Shown piece by piece: positions 10,425 to 19,759 of a stretch of 22,367 nt of DNA. Below the pieces are notes generated by a model, which made no database searches, was not told the origin of the DNA, and was given only the letters and a program-made list of their open reading frames with translations. This stretch comes from Saccoglossus kowalevskii. Lineage: Eukaryota; Hemichordata; Enteropneusta; Harrimaniidae. The stretch is taken from positions 62,165 to 84,531 of the forward strand of contig NW_003123407.1 of assembly GCF_000003605.2 (NCBI RefSeq), given 5' to 3'. Numbering within the stretch: the first letter of the stretch is position 1; each line of letters begins with the position of its first letter. The translations under genes and the position numbers were made by a program.

Positions 10425-12370
10425 CTACGTGTAAGGAGTGTAAAACAAAGAGTGATAAATCATGGCAATAATTTTTTTGTCGTTAGTTCAGTTTCTGGTC
10501 AGCACAAAAGGTGCAATTAATTCATACATTTATTCCACCAAAATACAGTAGAAAATGAAAGAAAACAAAACCACACCAACTATATGAAAATCTCAACAGT
10601 GCATTTTAATTTTTCTTTTTAATTTTCCATATTTTACTCGTACATGTACATGTAGCATAAAAAAAGCTAACCAATGTGAGATGTGGCTAGTAATCTAGTT
10701 GGAGGTGAAAGGAACAAGGTAAATCTTTCAATATTTTTTTAATTAAATTTCATATTTTATTTACTCTTAGTTTTGTTTATAATGACTTTATTTGGTTTGC
10801 TTGGAAGTTATTCCAGAGTAATATCAGAAATAATATGCAGTGTAGCGGAAAATAATATTTACTTTTCACCAAAATAGTTTTGCTATGTTATTTCATGTAT
10901 TACCTGGGAATAATGTGTGCAACTGTAAGTAGCACGAAAATCCTAAAACTAATCACTAGAAAAAAGACGAGAGTGAAAAGTAGCAACGAGACATGTGAGA
11001 GCGAATAGGAGCATAGTACACGTACTTCAGAATGCGTACGTGTTATCGTTGTGGAATATGCAAATATTCAATGTGGGTATTACTGTTGAATACTAAATAA
11101 TTTTGTCAAATTATTGGCTCAAATTATTTCTAAAACTAGCGAATGTTATGCAATTCCTGATTTTTTGCAAAGTAATAAGTAAATTTAAATCTGTAACGCT
11201 AAATTTGTGAAGAAATTTTAGAATGTGCACATAACTAGAATATATCTACATTTGGAAATGGACAAGATTGTTGTTATCCTCGGGGGCGGAGCTACGTCAC
11301 AGACGTTCCACGTTGCTAAGACGCGCACCACTGTACCATGCATTTCTATGGGCTCTGTGTGCGCTGCTGTGGAACGCCGGTCAAGCCGGTGAAAATTCAA
11401 GAAAACAACACAAACTCAACTTTGAAGTAATCCCGAACAATCAAATTTACACACGTAGGGCTAATCTTGTTGCACTGTTCAGAGGAGTCTCAACAATCAT
11501 CCCAAAGTACCGTTTTATGCGAGTTTTCGGCTTTTGTTTCACCGCCGCGGGTTGCCAGGCGGTGAAAATACCCGGATGTTCGCCCCCGAGGATAGAACGT
11601 TATAAAGTATATAAAAAGTGAAAACAAGTAAAATATTAAGGTTGAAATGTCAGTTTCCATTGTCAATACTGACAATGATCATATACATGTATGCTACTAA
11701 AATAATCATCATCGAAAAGTGATATTATCTATGAATTTAGAGTTGCACTTTGAGTTTTGTGTCATTATTAGAACCCCCCAAGTAAAAAAAAATAACACTG
11801 GGCTCAACAAATAATATGGGTCAAAGCATATCGTGTGGAATAAATACCACAGAATATTACTGCAGCTTAAACACAACAGAACCATGAATATCACAACTGC
11901 TATTATAATAATTGTTGTTTAAATTAAATTTTAAATTGCAATGCTATATAGGAATGCAATTTAATTGACATCAAGAAAATGGTAACCTTATATAGAGATG
12001 CGATTTAATCCAAATTTAATTAAGTTATTAACTTTATTAGTTACATTTATACTTATTAACCTTAATAAATATCCAGTCACTTATTAGTTTATTGACCTTA
12101 TTAAACATCCAGTCACTAAGAACCAACTGTTTGTTACACTGTCATTGTGATTTGCATGTATCTTTTGTCAAAGGCAACTAATTAAATTCAAAATATTTGG
12201 AAATATTGGAAATATTTAAAAATCACAGAGCTCACACATTTTTTATATGTTTACAAGGACTATCATATCATCTATATTGTACTGAAAAGTCAAAGGTTAA
12301 AAGTTCAAACATTTGTCATGGTCATGGATGGTATTCGTTTTAGGAATAGGAGTGGTATGCATTTCATTCG
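10425..12370. other. region between the JmjC and SLC16-like coding exons
   Basis: This interval should hold the JmjC 5' exons and the SLC16-like promoter, but neither is obvious. A 39-nt AG/GT-bounded block on the minus strand (10942-10904) is too short to judge. The GC-rich island at 11277-11592 is described separately. A small direct duplication (attaaccttaataaatatccagtcac and a divergent copy) lies at about 12055-12117. Confidence 0.5.
11277..11592. mobile_element. GC-rich 316-bp TA-flanked inverted-repeat element (MITE-like)
   Basis: TCCTCGGGGGCG at 11277-11288 is perfectly inverted at 11581-11592, and both ends are flanked by TA (11275-11276 and 11593-11594), as expected for a TA target duplication. 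The island is much less AT-rich than its surroundings. It carries a 10-bp perfect hairpin (11537-11546 with 11558-11567), a GC-box-like GGGGGCGGAGC, and TACGTCAC (CRE-like on the minus strand). The open frame across it (11268-11621) has no ATG start. It could instead be a real promoter island whose inverted ends are coincidental. Confidence 0.5.
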
Positions 12371-15300
12371 ATGAGCAGTGTTAAAAAAGACGATGGTGGC
12401 TGGTATGGCTGTGTGGTTGTTTTCGCAAGTTCTATTGTATTTTGTCTGGTAGTGGGATGTCAAATGGCTACGGGAGTTTTCCTTGCGGAGTTCATGGAGT
12501 ATTTTGGAGAGGGTGCCGGAAAGACGGCAACAATTCAAGCCATTCTGTCCTCAATGATGCTGTGCCCAGGTAAGTTGGAAGAGTGTAAAAAAACATTTTG
12601 CATACATGCAATGTACATGCCATGAATAAAAGTGGCCAAGACACAAACGTACCTACACACGAATTGATGACATCACAAAATACATGACCTTCAATTAGAC
12701 CTGCATTTTAGTTGCTAAAATTATGTATGGAAATGAATTACGCAGTGATGTAAGATATACAACAAGCGCTAAAATCTCTAAACTCCCTTATGTTACATGC
12801 AAAACACAGGCATTATAAAATACATTTTTAGTACATAAAATTGTACATGTATAACTGTTCCAATTTTGATAATTTAATGTATCTACTCTTATTAAAACAA
12901 AGGCATTCTCACCATTTTTATAAATTACACAATTCAAAATGAAGTGAGGGCTTTCTATTTACCAGTTGAATAAAGGTGAAATGTTTCCAGATGGCATTGG
13001 TGTACACTATGCTCATTGACCAGCAAATTTAATTCAACTGCCATTGAAATATACACATATCAATATTTATAAATATGAAGGGAATGCTTTTGTTATGCCA
13101 AGAGTACTGTACAGTATTGTTTTGTCAAACAATAAAACATTCATAGCACAAATCACATCCAATGGTGAGAAGAACAAAGCTTTGTATTGTAGTATTCACA
13201 AATGGTTTCCAAATAATATGAGATTATTACGAGGATACCTCATAGTATGCACAAAGGCAGTACAGTGGTAGTATCGACCGACACGCAGATATACTCGTAA
13301 TCATTTCATATTTGGAATTCAAAGTTCCTAATATGGTATGATGAAAATACCCCGTAAAATACCACAAAATTACGGCACGCTGTAACTTATGACATTACGG
13401 TGACAGATGAGATGTATAATAATAATTTTTATTTTCAGCATCAGGACAAATTCAAAATGGTGGATGGATTGATACCAATCATTGACAAGTAAATAAATGA
13501 TATCTTAAAAAGTTTGTGGCATAGACTTCTGAAATTTTGAACAGACGACACTCATATGTGAAAGACTTATGTTATTACTAACAAAATATAATTATAGGCA
13601 TTTACAGTACAGTCAGGTTGTAACTTAAAATTCAAGTTCACTTTTAAATGGATTTGCTTTTCATGGATACTTACCGGGTATTAATAATTTTTAAAGTGCA
13701 ACTTATTCTTTGCAGTATTTATCTATGTTACTATTATAAGCCATATTTAGGTATAGATTACACTTAAATGGGAACCGATACTATAAATAGGGGCAAGATG
13801 GTCACTGCAATTTAGTATGCTTATCCGAACCAAGCCGCTCACATCATGGCGGGAGCACCGGGAAAAGTGCCATTTCTGATGCTTGGAGATCAAGTTGTGA
13901 TTCCAAATACATTTTTACGGGGGCATGAATATGTACGCTGGCGATTACACTCATCTGCTTGGGTTTTTGATGTATAAATGTTAATGTTTTCGATCGAAAC
14001 GTGCCACGACAAGTAAAAATCCCGAGTTTAAAATGGTGGCTAATGTATGCAAAATGCCTGTCAATCACAGTTTCAGTAAGCAAGCACAATAAGCATTCAT
14101 TTACTTAGTGGACAGAGGCAAAGTTAACTACCCATGAGTACATGGTGCAATCCATGGGATTGAGTGGTTCCCCTCTAACCATTCAGAAATGTATCAGTTT
14201 TGAAACCAGTTAAGCCAGTTTAAAGTGAGTTAAATTTTAAGTTAAGTTCAGACCGAGTCTGACGAGGTTGTGTGCTCCAAACCCAACACACGCCTGACAG
14301 AACGATGTAGTTTTTCACTTCGCCTGGAGATTTGTTGTCAGTACCAAACAAATTGCAGGAACCTTAGATAGTGACAGCCATCAAAGAGTAACCATTCACG
14401 AGAGAGTTTATATGTTTGTTGACATGTGTGATAAGATGCTGGCAAATCTCCGCCCAATGTTTATCATTTTGTTGAAAACAGTCTGTGATTTATGACCTTA
14501 ATCCAAACACATCTTTGATTGACGGTGTTACCATGACCACCAAAATGAATAATCATTGCAAGAAGGCGTGAATTCGCAGTATTGATCTTGCCAACAAGAC
14601 ATACACTATTCTGTCAGGCGTTAGTGAGGTCTGAAGCTGTTCGGCCGGCGAGGGCGCCACTCACGTATACATGTCAGGCTAGCTCAGACCATACTGTAAT
14701 TATGTATAGTTATAGATACTTGTAAACATTATAAACGGCTAATGATATTGTCCACAACATAACGCCCCTAAAACATGTGCATATGTATGTTGCCATAGTG
14801 ATAGATGCGATGAATTAAATCTGATGAATCTTTTAATACATATATCTTTGTCAAAAATCACAAATACTACACACTGAGAAGGCTATATGCAGTGCACAAA
14901 TGAGTTTATTACTTTTTTTTTCACTTTTCTTATATGTATCACTAAATAACTAATATCTGTTCTATGATTAATTTTATTTATTTTATATTTTTGATTATCT
15001 TAGCACCATTGATCAACAGTTTAAACATTGGTACCAGACCATTGGTTATTTTTGGTGGAATACTCTCCAGCATTGGAATGTTTATAGGTTCATTTACAAA
15101 TAGTGTTGACTTATTAATAATAAGTTATGGTGTAGTTGTAGGTAAGATTTAATTTATTCATTCATTCAATCATTTACTCATTCGTTAAATTAAAAGCATA
15201 ATAGTACAAAGAAACTGAACAATGGATTTGTAGTTGTTGTCCACCTGTTTCAGTTTGGAGCGATAATATAGACAGTCATGTTCAGGGGGCCACAGCATTC

Positions 15301-18300
15301 TACATTATGCACTAGCCAACACCCATGTTGTGTATTTGGCATAAAACAAGCATTGCAGATTTAATATCTACATGTAATACATACTGATACCATGTGTGCC
15401 ATAATAACAAACTCTCACAGTGCAATGTTGGGTTTAAGGTTGATTAAATGCTTAATAGTGCACTTGAATATCGTGCAATTCTTAAACTATCACACATCCT
15501 GGTATTTTATGACCCCTGAAGGTCATACATCCTGGTTCTTTATGACCCATAAAGGCCATACATCCTGGTACTTTATGACCCCTGAAGGTCATACATCCTG
15601 GTTCTTTAAGACCCCTGAAGGTCATACATTCTGGTTCTTTATGACCCCTGAAGGTCATACATTCTGGTTCTTTATGACCCCTAAAGGTCATACATTCTAG
15701 TTCTTTATGACCCCTGAAGGCCATACATCCTGGTTCGTTATGACCCCTAAAGGTCGTACATCCTGGTACTTTATGACCCCTGAAGGTCATACATCCTGGT
15801 TCTTTATGATCCCTAAAGGTCATACATTCTGGTTCTTTATGACCCCTGAAGGTCATACATTCTGGTTCTTTATGACCCCTGAAGGTCATACATTCTAGTT
15901 CTTTATGACCCCTGAAGGCCATACATCCTGGTTCTTTATGACCCCTAAAGGTCATACATTCTGGTTCTTTATGACCCCTAAAGGCCATACATCCTGGTTC
16001 TTTATGACCCCTAAAGGTCATACATTCTGGTTCTTTATAACCCCTAAAGGCCATACATCCTGGTTCTTTATGACCCCTGAAGGTCATACATCCTGGTTCT
16101 TTATGACCCCTAAAGGTCATACATTCTGGTTCTGTATGACCCCTAAAGGTCATACATCCTGGTTCTTTCTGACCACTAAAGGTCATACATCCTGATACTT
16201 TATGACCCCTAAAGGTCATACATCCTGGTTCTTTATGACCCCTAAAGGACATACATTCTAGTTCTTTATGACCCCTGAAGGCCATACATCCTGGTTCTTT
16301 ATGACCCCTAAAGGTCATACATTCTGGTTCTTTATGACCCCTAAAGGCCATACATCCTGGTTCTTTATGACCCCTGAAGGTCATACATCCTGGTTCTTTA
16401 TGATCCCTAAAGGTCATACATTCTGGTTTTTTATGACCCCTGAAGGTCATACATCCTGGTTCTTTATGATCCCTAAAAGTTATACATCCTGATTGTTTGT
16501 TTTTTTTAGGAGAGGTATCCTTATAATAGCAATAATTTCCATTATAATTTTTATTGAACAATTTCCAAATTTGAAATGCAAATTGTTTGCATTTGGGGTG
16601 AAAATAATTGAAAAATTTTTGTTAATTGTGAATTTGTACCCAAAGAAAATGCAAGCCTAAGGATTTTTGACAAAGATTAATCAAGCATTCATGATTTGAT
16701 ATGAATATATTCATAATTATTATACCTCATGACATGACAGCCAATCAAATTACCGTATTAGAGGTTAACATTTTTGTATGTCTACCTCTTGCCATAATTG
16801 TACGTTAACCTCCATCTGGGTACCTTCCTCCTCAATTTACCCGATTTACACCGATAACTTGTCAGGGGAACACTATACGTGGCAATATTCGTGAACTGAT
16901 TTGTTTGCCGGGTTTACGTTCACTATTTGACTATCTTATTGGAGAGAAAAACTAGGATTTTGTAGCGATTTCGTGTGATTTTTAGCCAAGCTTGTCGTGC
17001 GTTCAACAGCATGCTCAGCTATGCACTTTGAGACATTTAATCTGCGATTGCGTAGTTCCTCAACCTAAATAATCTGAGAATCGTTGGCTTTGCTGTTACT
17101 TATTTTGTGTGTTTGACAGTATATTGACATATTATGTACAGTGTATTTGTTGAAAGAGAATGGTTACATGACATAATAAACCTATACTCAAGCAGTATGC
17201 AGCTCCATGTGCAGCTCATTTCAGTGTTCGACATGTAATGCGAACTGTAACGCAATGTAGCGTATAGCTGCGCACAGAATGGTGCAAGATGTTGTTGCAA
17301 AAATCAATTCTTTGTCAGGCTGAAGCTGTTGAAATTAAGTTTATCAAAACTACCATTGAAAGTAAAAAGGTGTCCACGATAAATAGAATTCAATCACTGC
17401 TCTTGAACTCTTTCAACTTGTATAATTGTGTTCATACATGCATTCAGATCTACAAGCGTGAACTTAAGTTTGCCATGATTGAGTGCCACAATTTCTGTTT
17501 TAAGATTTATTTCTTTTGAGAGGTATTCGCCTCGGTTGACAATGAGTTCTTCTGGTCGCTAAAACTGTATGTCCACCTCTGTTGGGGTGTACATTTGTAT
17601 AATGACATTTATTTTTATTTCAGGGATTGGATTTGCATTTTTATATGGACAGAGTATTATAATTGTTGGAAAGTATTTTCACAAGCGTCATGCATTAGCC
17701 AATGGAATTGTCTATGCCGGTGGTGCTATAGGTATCATGGCCTTACCACCACTATATCAACTATTGATCAATAGATATGGGTGGAAAGGCACAATGATGG
17801 TATTGTCTGGAATTAACTTGCACATTGTCGTGTGTGGAATGTTGATGAGACCACCACCACCACCAAAACACGACCCAGATGCAACGTTGGATACGACGAA
17901 TCCTGCACCGTTAACAATGGCTGAAAGTAACGTGGTATCCCAAGATATATTTAGGGGTGGGATGAAAGGTACACTGGAGGAGACAAACAACAAACAATGT
18001 GAAGATGACCAAAGTGATGAGTTCGTCGTCCCCACTGGTGTTGTAAATGGAAATAACAAGAAGAAACCCAAGAAGCTACAAACAAAAATTGCGGTTCGAT
18101 TGGGATTACATTTGTTCACTGATTCTTGGTTCTGCATTCTATGCTGTACTGCATTGATGAGTGCAACAGGACACATGGGAATGATGGGTCATCTCGTGTC
18201 AAAGGCCGTGTCGGCCAAAATTCACAAACTAGATGCAGCTTTCCTAATGACAATCACTGGAATTGGGGCACTAGTAGGCAGAGCCACTCATGGCTGGTTT

Positions 18301-19632
18301 GTTGATCTGGGACACTTTTCCCCAATGTTCTTTGTAGCATGTGCATGGTGTGCTGCTGGGACATCAATGCTGCTGTTTATGGTTGCCAATGGCAACTACA
18401 TAGTGTATGCCTGTCTAAGTGCATCATATGGTTTCTTAAGTGGTATAGCAATTCCTTTAAATGGTGCAGTGTGTATGAAGGCATGCCTGCCAATTGACAT
18501 CTTCTCTACTGCATTTGGATGGTTTTTATTAATGCTTGGACTAGGAAACCTGCTTGGACCTGTTCTTGGAGGTAAGAATGAATAATTCAGGTACTGGGAG
18601 GTTAACAACGTTAATTAATTATTATATCAATCAGAGTACAATATTGGGGAAAGAATTAAAGAAAACAAAAAATCTAATCTGAGTTGAAGAATTGTATGTT
18701 CTATTAAAACTGAACGTCTTAAATTAAATTCTCGTCAAACCATAATGATCAATATTATATCCAATAGGATTCCATCGTAAGTAAACAGTACATCATGAGT
18801 GGCCATGCAGGCCTAAAAAAAAGAGCGACTTAAATTCATCACTTGTAAAAATTCCAAATGTACTTTTTCTATTAAAGAGGAGAGGAGGCGTGTGGTGACA
18901 TTTTGCTCATATTAGTTATTATGGCAAGGCCAGGATTTCTTAGCAAGAAATAAGAAAGAAATACAATTGGGGATAAATAAGAAAGAAATACGATTGAGGA
19001 TAAATAAGAAAGAAATACGATTTAGGACAAATAAGAAAGAATAAGATTTAGGATAAATAAGAAAGAAATACGATTGAGGATAAATAAGAAAGAAATACGA
19101 TTTAGGATAAATAAAAAAAAATACAATTGAAGATAAATAAGAAGGAAATAAGATTCAGGATAAATAAGAAAGAAATATGATTGAGGATAAATAAGAAACA
19201 AATACGATTTAGGATAAATAAAAAAAAATACGATTGAGGATAAATAAGAAAGAATAAGATTTAGGATAAATAAGAAAGAATAAGTTTGAGAATACTTGTG
19301 GTATGCAAATACAACGTAGCATTTTAATTACAAGCTCCCATTCCAGTGTCTTCAAAATTCCTCTTAGTAATTCTACTCCATTACAAGAAATTGTGTTTAT
19401 TTCAGGTTGGGTATATGATGTAACATCCAATTACAATTTGTCATTTTTATTGGCTGGTAGCATACTAATACTGACAGGACTTCTCATCTTTATGCAAATC
19501 ATTCACAAAAGATGCCAAAGGAAAGAACCGGTAGACAAGGATGTAAAAGAAGAACCGCTTATGGGAATATCTAGAAGCACTGATACAGCGAGTGAAACTG
19601 AAATACAGAAAGTTACTATTCTGTACCGATAA
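12371..19632 (+). CDS. SLC16/monocarboxylate-transporter-like MFS permease, complete, four exons
   Basis: Exons 12371-12569, 15004-15141, 17624-18571 and 19406-19632 have GT/AG borders; all three introns are phase 1 and the CDS is 1512 nt (503 residues plus TAA). The start is the first in-frame ATG after a TAG at 12347; its Kozak context is weak (T at -3), so a further 5' non-coding exon is possible. The N-terminus carries DDGGWYG, the SLC16 DGGWGW-type motif before TM1. Residues 129-149 contain KYFHKRHALANGIVYAGG, the second family signature. About 12 hydrophobic segments are visible, six before and six after a long polar loop (about 188-270) that starts with five prolines and ends with a lysine-rich patch. 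TM8 has GALVGRATHGWFVD with Arg332 at the position of the conserved MCT1 Arg306, but Ala replaces the MCT1 Asp302. The C-tail is short, polar and acidic. Predicted plasma-membrane solute carrier; substrate unknown. It resembles the orphan MCT9/12/13/14-type invertebrate expansion rather than MCT1-4. Confidence 0.93.
13846..13977 (+). other. unrecognised 43-codon open frame within intron 1
   Basis: It begins with atcATGGCGGGAGCACC and reads MAGAPGKVPFLMLGDQVVIP..., ending ...WVFDV before TAA. The composition looks protein-like (balanced, not low-complexity) and the local sequence is less AT-rich than the intron. No domain is recognised and no strong donor follows. It may be a chance frame, a short first exon of a nested gene, or a fossil coding fragment. 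Confidence 0.2.
14247..14635. mobile_element. inverted-repeat structure, possible non-autonomous DNA transposon
   Basis: ttcagacc (14247-14254) faces ggtctgaa (14628-14635), and just inside, acgcctgacagaa (14290-14302) faces ttctgtcaggcgt (14609-14621), a perfect 13-bp inverted match. The nested order is that of a two-part TIR with an insertion in the left arm. No target-site duplication is visible. No coding capacity. Confidence 0.35.
15142..17623 (+). other. intron 2 of the SLC16-like gene
   Basis: Donor gtag|gtaaga, acceptor tttttatttcag. It holds the 33-bp minisatellite (15494-16492). Downstream, gaggttaac and gttaacctc form a 9-bp inverted pair at about 16761-16813, and a 76-codon ATG-started frame (17289-17519) has no recognisable domain. 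An ATTC-type simple repeat lies at about 15153-15185. Confidence 0.75.
15494..16492. repeat. 33-bp minisatellite, about 30 copies, indel-free
   Basis: The consensus unit is ttctttatgacccctgaagg followed by tcatacatcctgg. The word acatcctg at 15494 and at 16484 are exactly 990 bp (30 x 33) apart, so the array keeps one register throughout; variation is by substitution only. Two main variants alternate (ctgaagg...catcctgg and ctaaagg...cattctgg), and the rare attctag variant recurs 198 bp (6 units) and then 363 bp (11 units) apart, showing block duplication. Because 33 is divisible by three, frames stay open: a minus-strand frame with an 11-residue period (EPGCMTFRGHK) runs across the array, and the plus strand gives shorter ones. 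It lies wholly within intron 2, and nothing else indicates translation. Confidence 0.95.
18572..19405 (+). other. intron 3 of the SLC16-like gene
   Basis: Donor ggag|gtaaga, acceptor gtttatttcag. The second half is filled by the purine-rich tandem array listed separately, which ends about 115 bp before the acceptor. The first half is AT-rich with no features seen. Confidence 0.8.
18943..19290. repeat. purine-rich 26/27-bp tandem array
   Basis: Repeated gataaataagaaagaaatac + gatt(g/t)ag units. Starts at 18972, 18999, 19026 and 19052 show periods of 27, 27 and 26. About 13 copies, almost all purine plus T on the plus strand, with single-base indels (agaaagaaatac versus agaaagaataag). Stops are frequent, so it is non-coding. 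Confidence 0.92.
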
Positions 19633-19759
19633 AACAAAATATAAACATAAGTTATCACATAACATCTATATAGCAATTTTGAAAATATGTTTTTGGCTAT
19701 TGTTTTTTTTTAATTATTCATTGAATATTTATATAATTTTTCAGGGTTATTCATGATGT
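19633..19759 (+). other. proximal 3' UTR of the SLC16-like gene, lacking a canonical poly(A) signal
   Basis: Between the TAA at 19630-19632 and the start of the satellite there is no AATAAA or ATTAAA; only variants such as AATATA (about 19639) and AATATT (about 19723) occur. The transcript either uses a variant signal or runs into the satellite. Confidence 0.5.

Larger units (their letters stand above)
12570..15003 (+). other. intron 1 of the SLC16-like gene
   Basis: Donor cccag|gtaagt, acceptor gattatcttag. It contains a 43-codon ATG-started plus-strand frame at 13846-13977 and an inverted-repeat structure at 14247-14635, each listed separately. A cryptic acceptor-like stretch at about 13430 (ttttattttcag) is followed by a block that would introduce a stop if spliced in. 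The remainder is AT-rich. Confidence 0.75.

Noticed and set aside
10904-10942. Possible 39-nt JmjC exon on the minus strand (AG...GT bounded, in phase)
   Set aside because: The 13 residues do not look like the conserved stretch expected before this part of the JmjC fold, and such short AG/GT blocks arise by chance.
11268-11621. 117-codon plus-strand frame with a signal-peptide-like stretch
   Set aside because: No ATG start (begins TTG), lies almost wholly in the GC-rich inverted-repeat element, and its downstream part resembles no protein.
13440-13490. Possible extra SLC16-like exon after ttttattttcag
   Set aside because: Joined in phase to exon 1 it reaches a stop after about 16 codons; at most a poison exon, with no other support.
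15494-16492. CRISPR array
   Set aside because: The units are contiguous 33-bp copies without unique spacers, and the setting is a eukaryotic intron.
17289-17519. 76-codon ATG-started frame in intron 2
   Set aside because: Composition typical of AT-rich DNA, no motif, and a stop follows with no splice context linking it to exon 3.
17757-18176. 139-codon minus-strand frame
   Set aside because: A shadow of the SLC16-like exon 3 coding strand.
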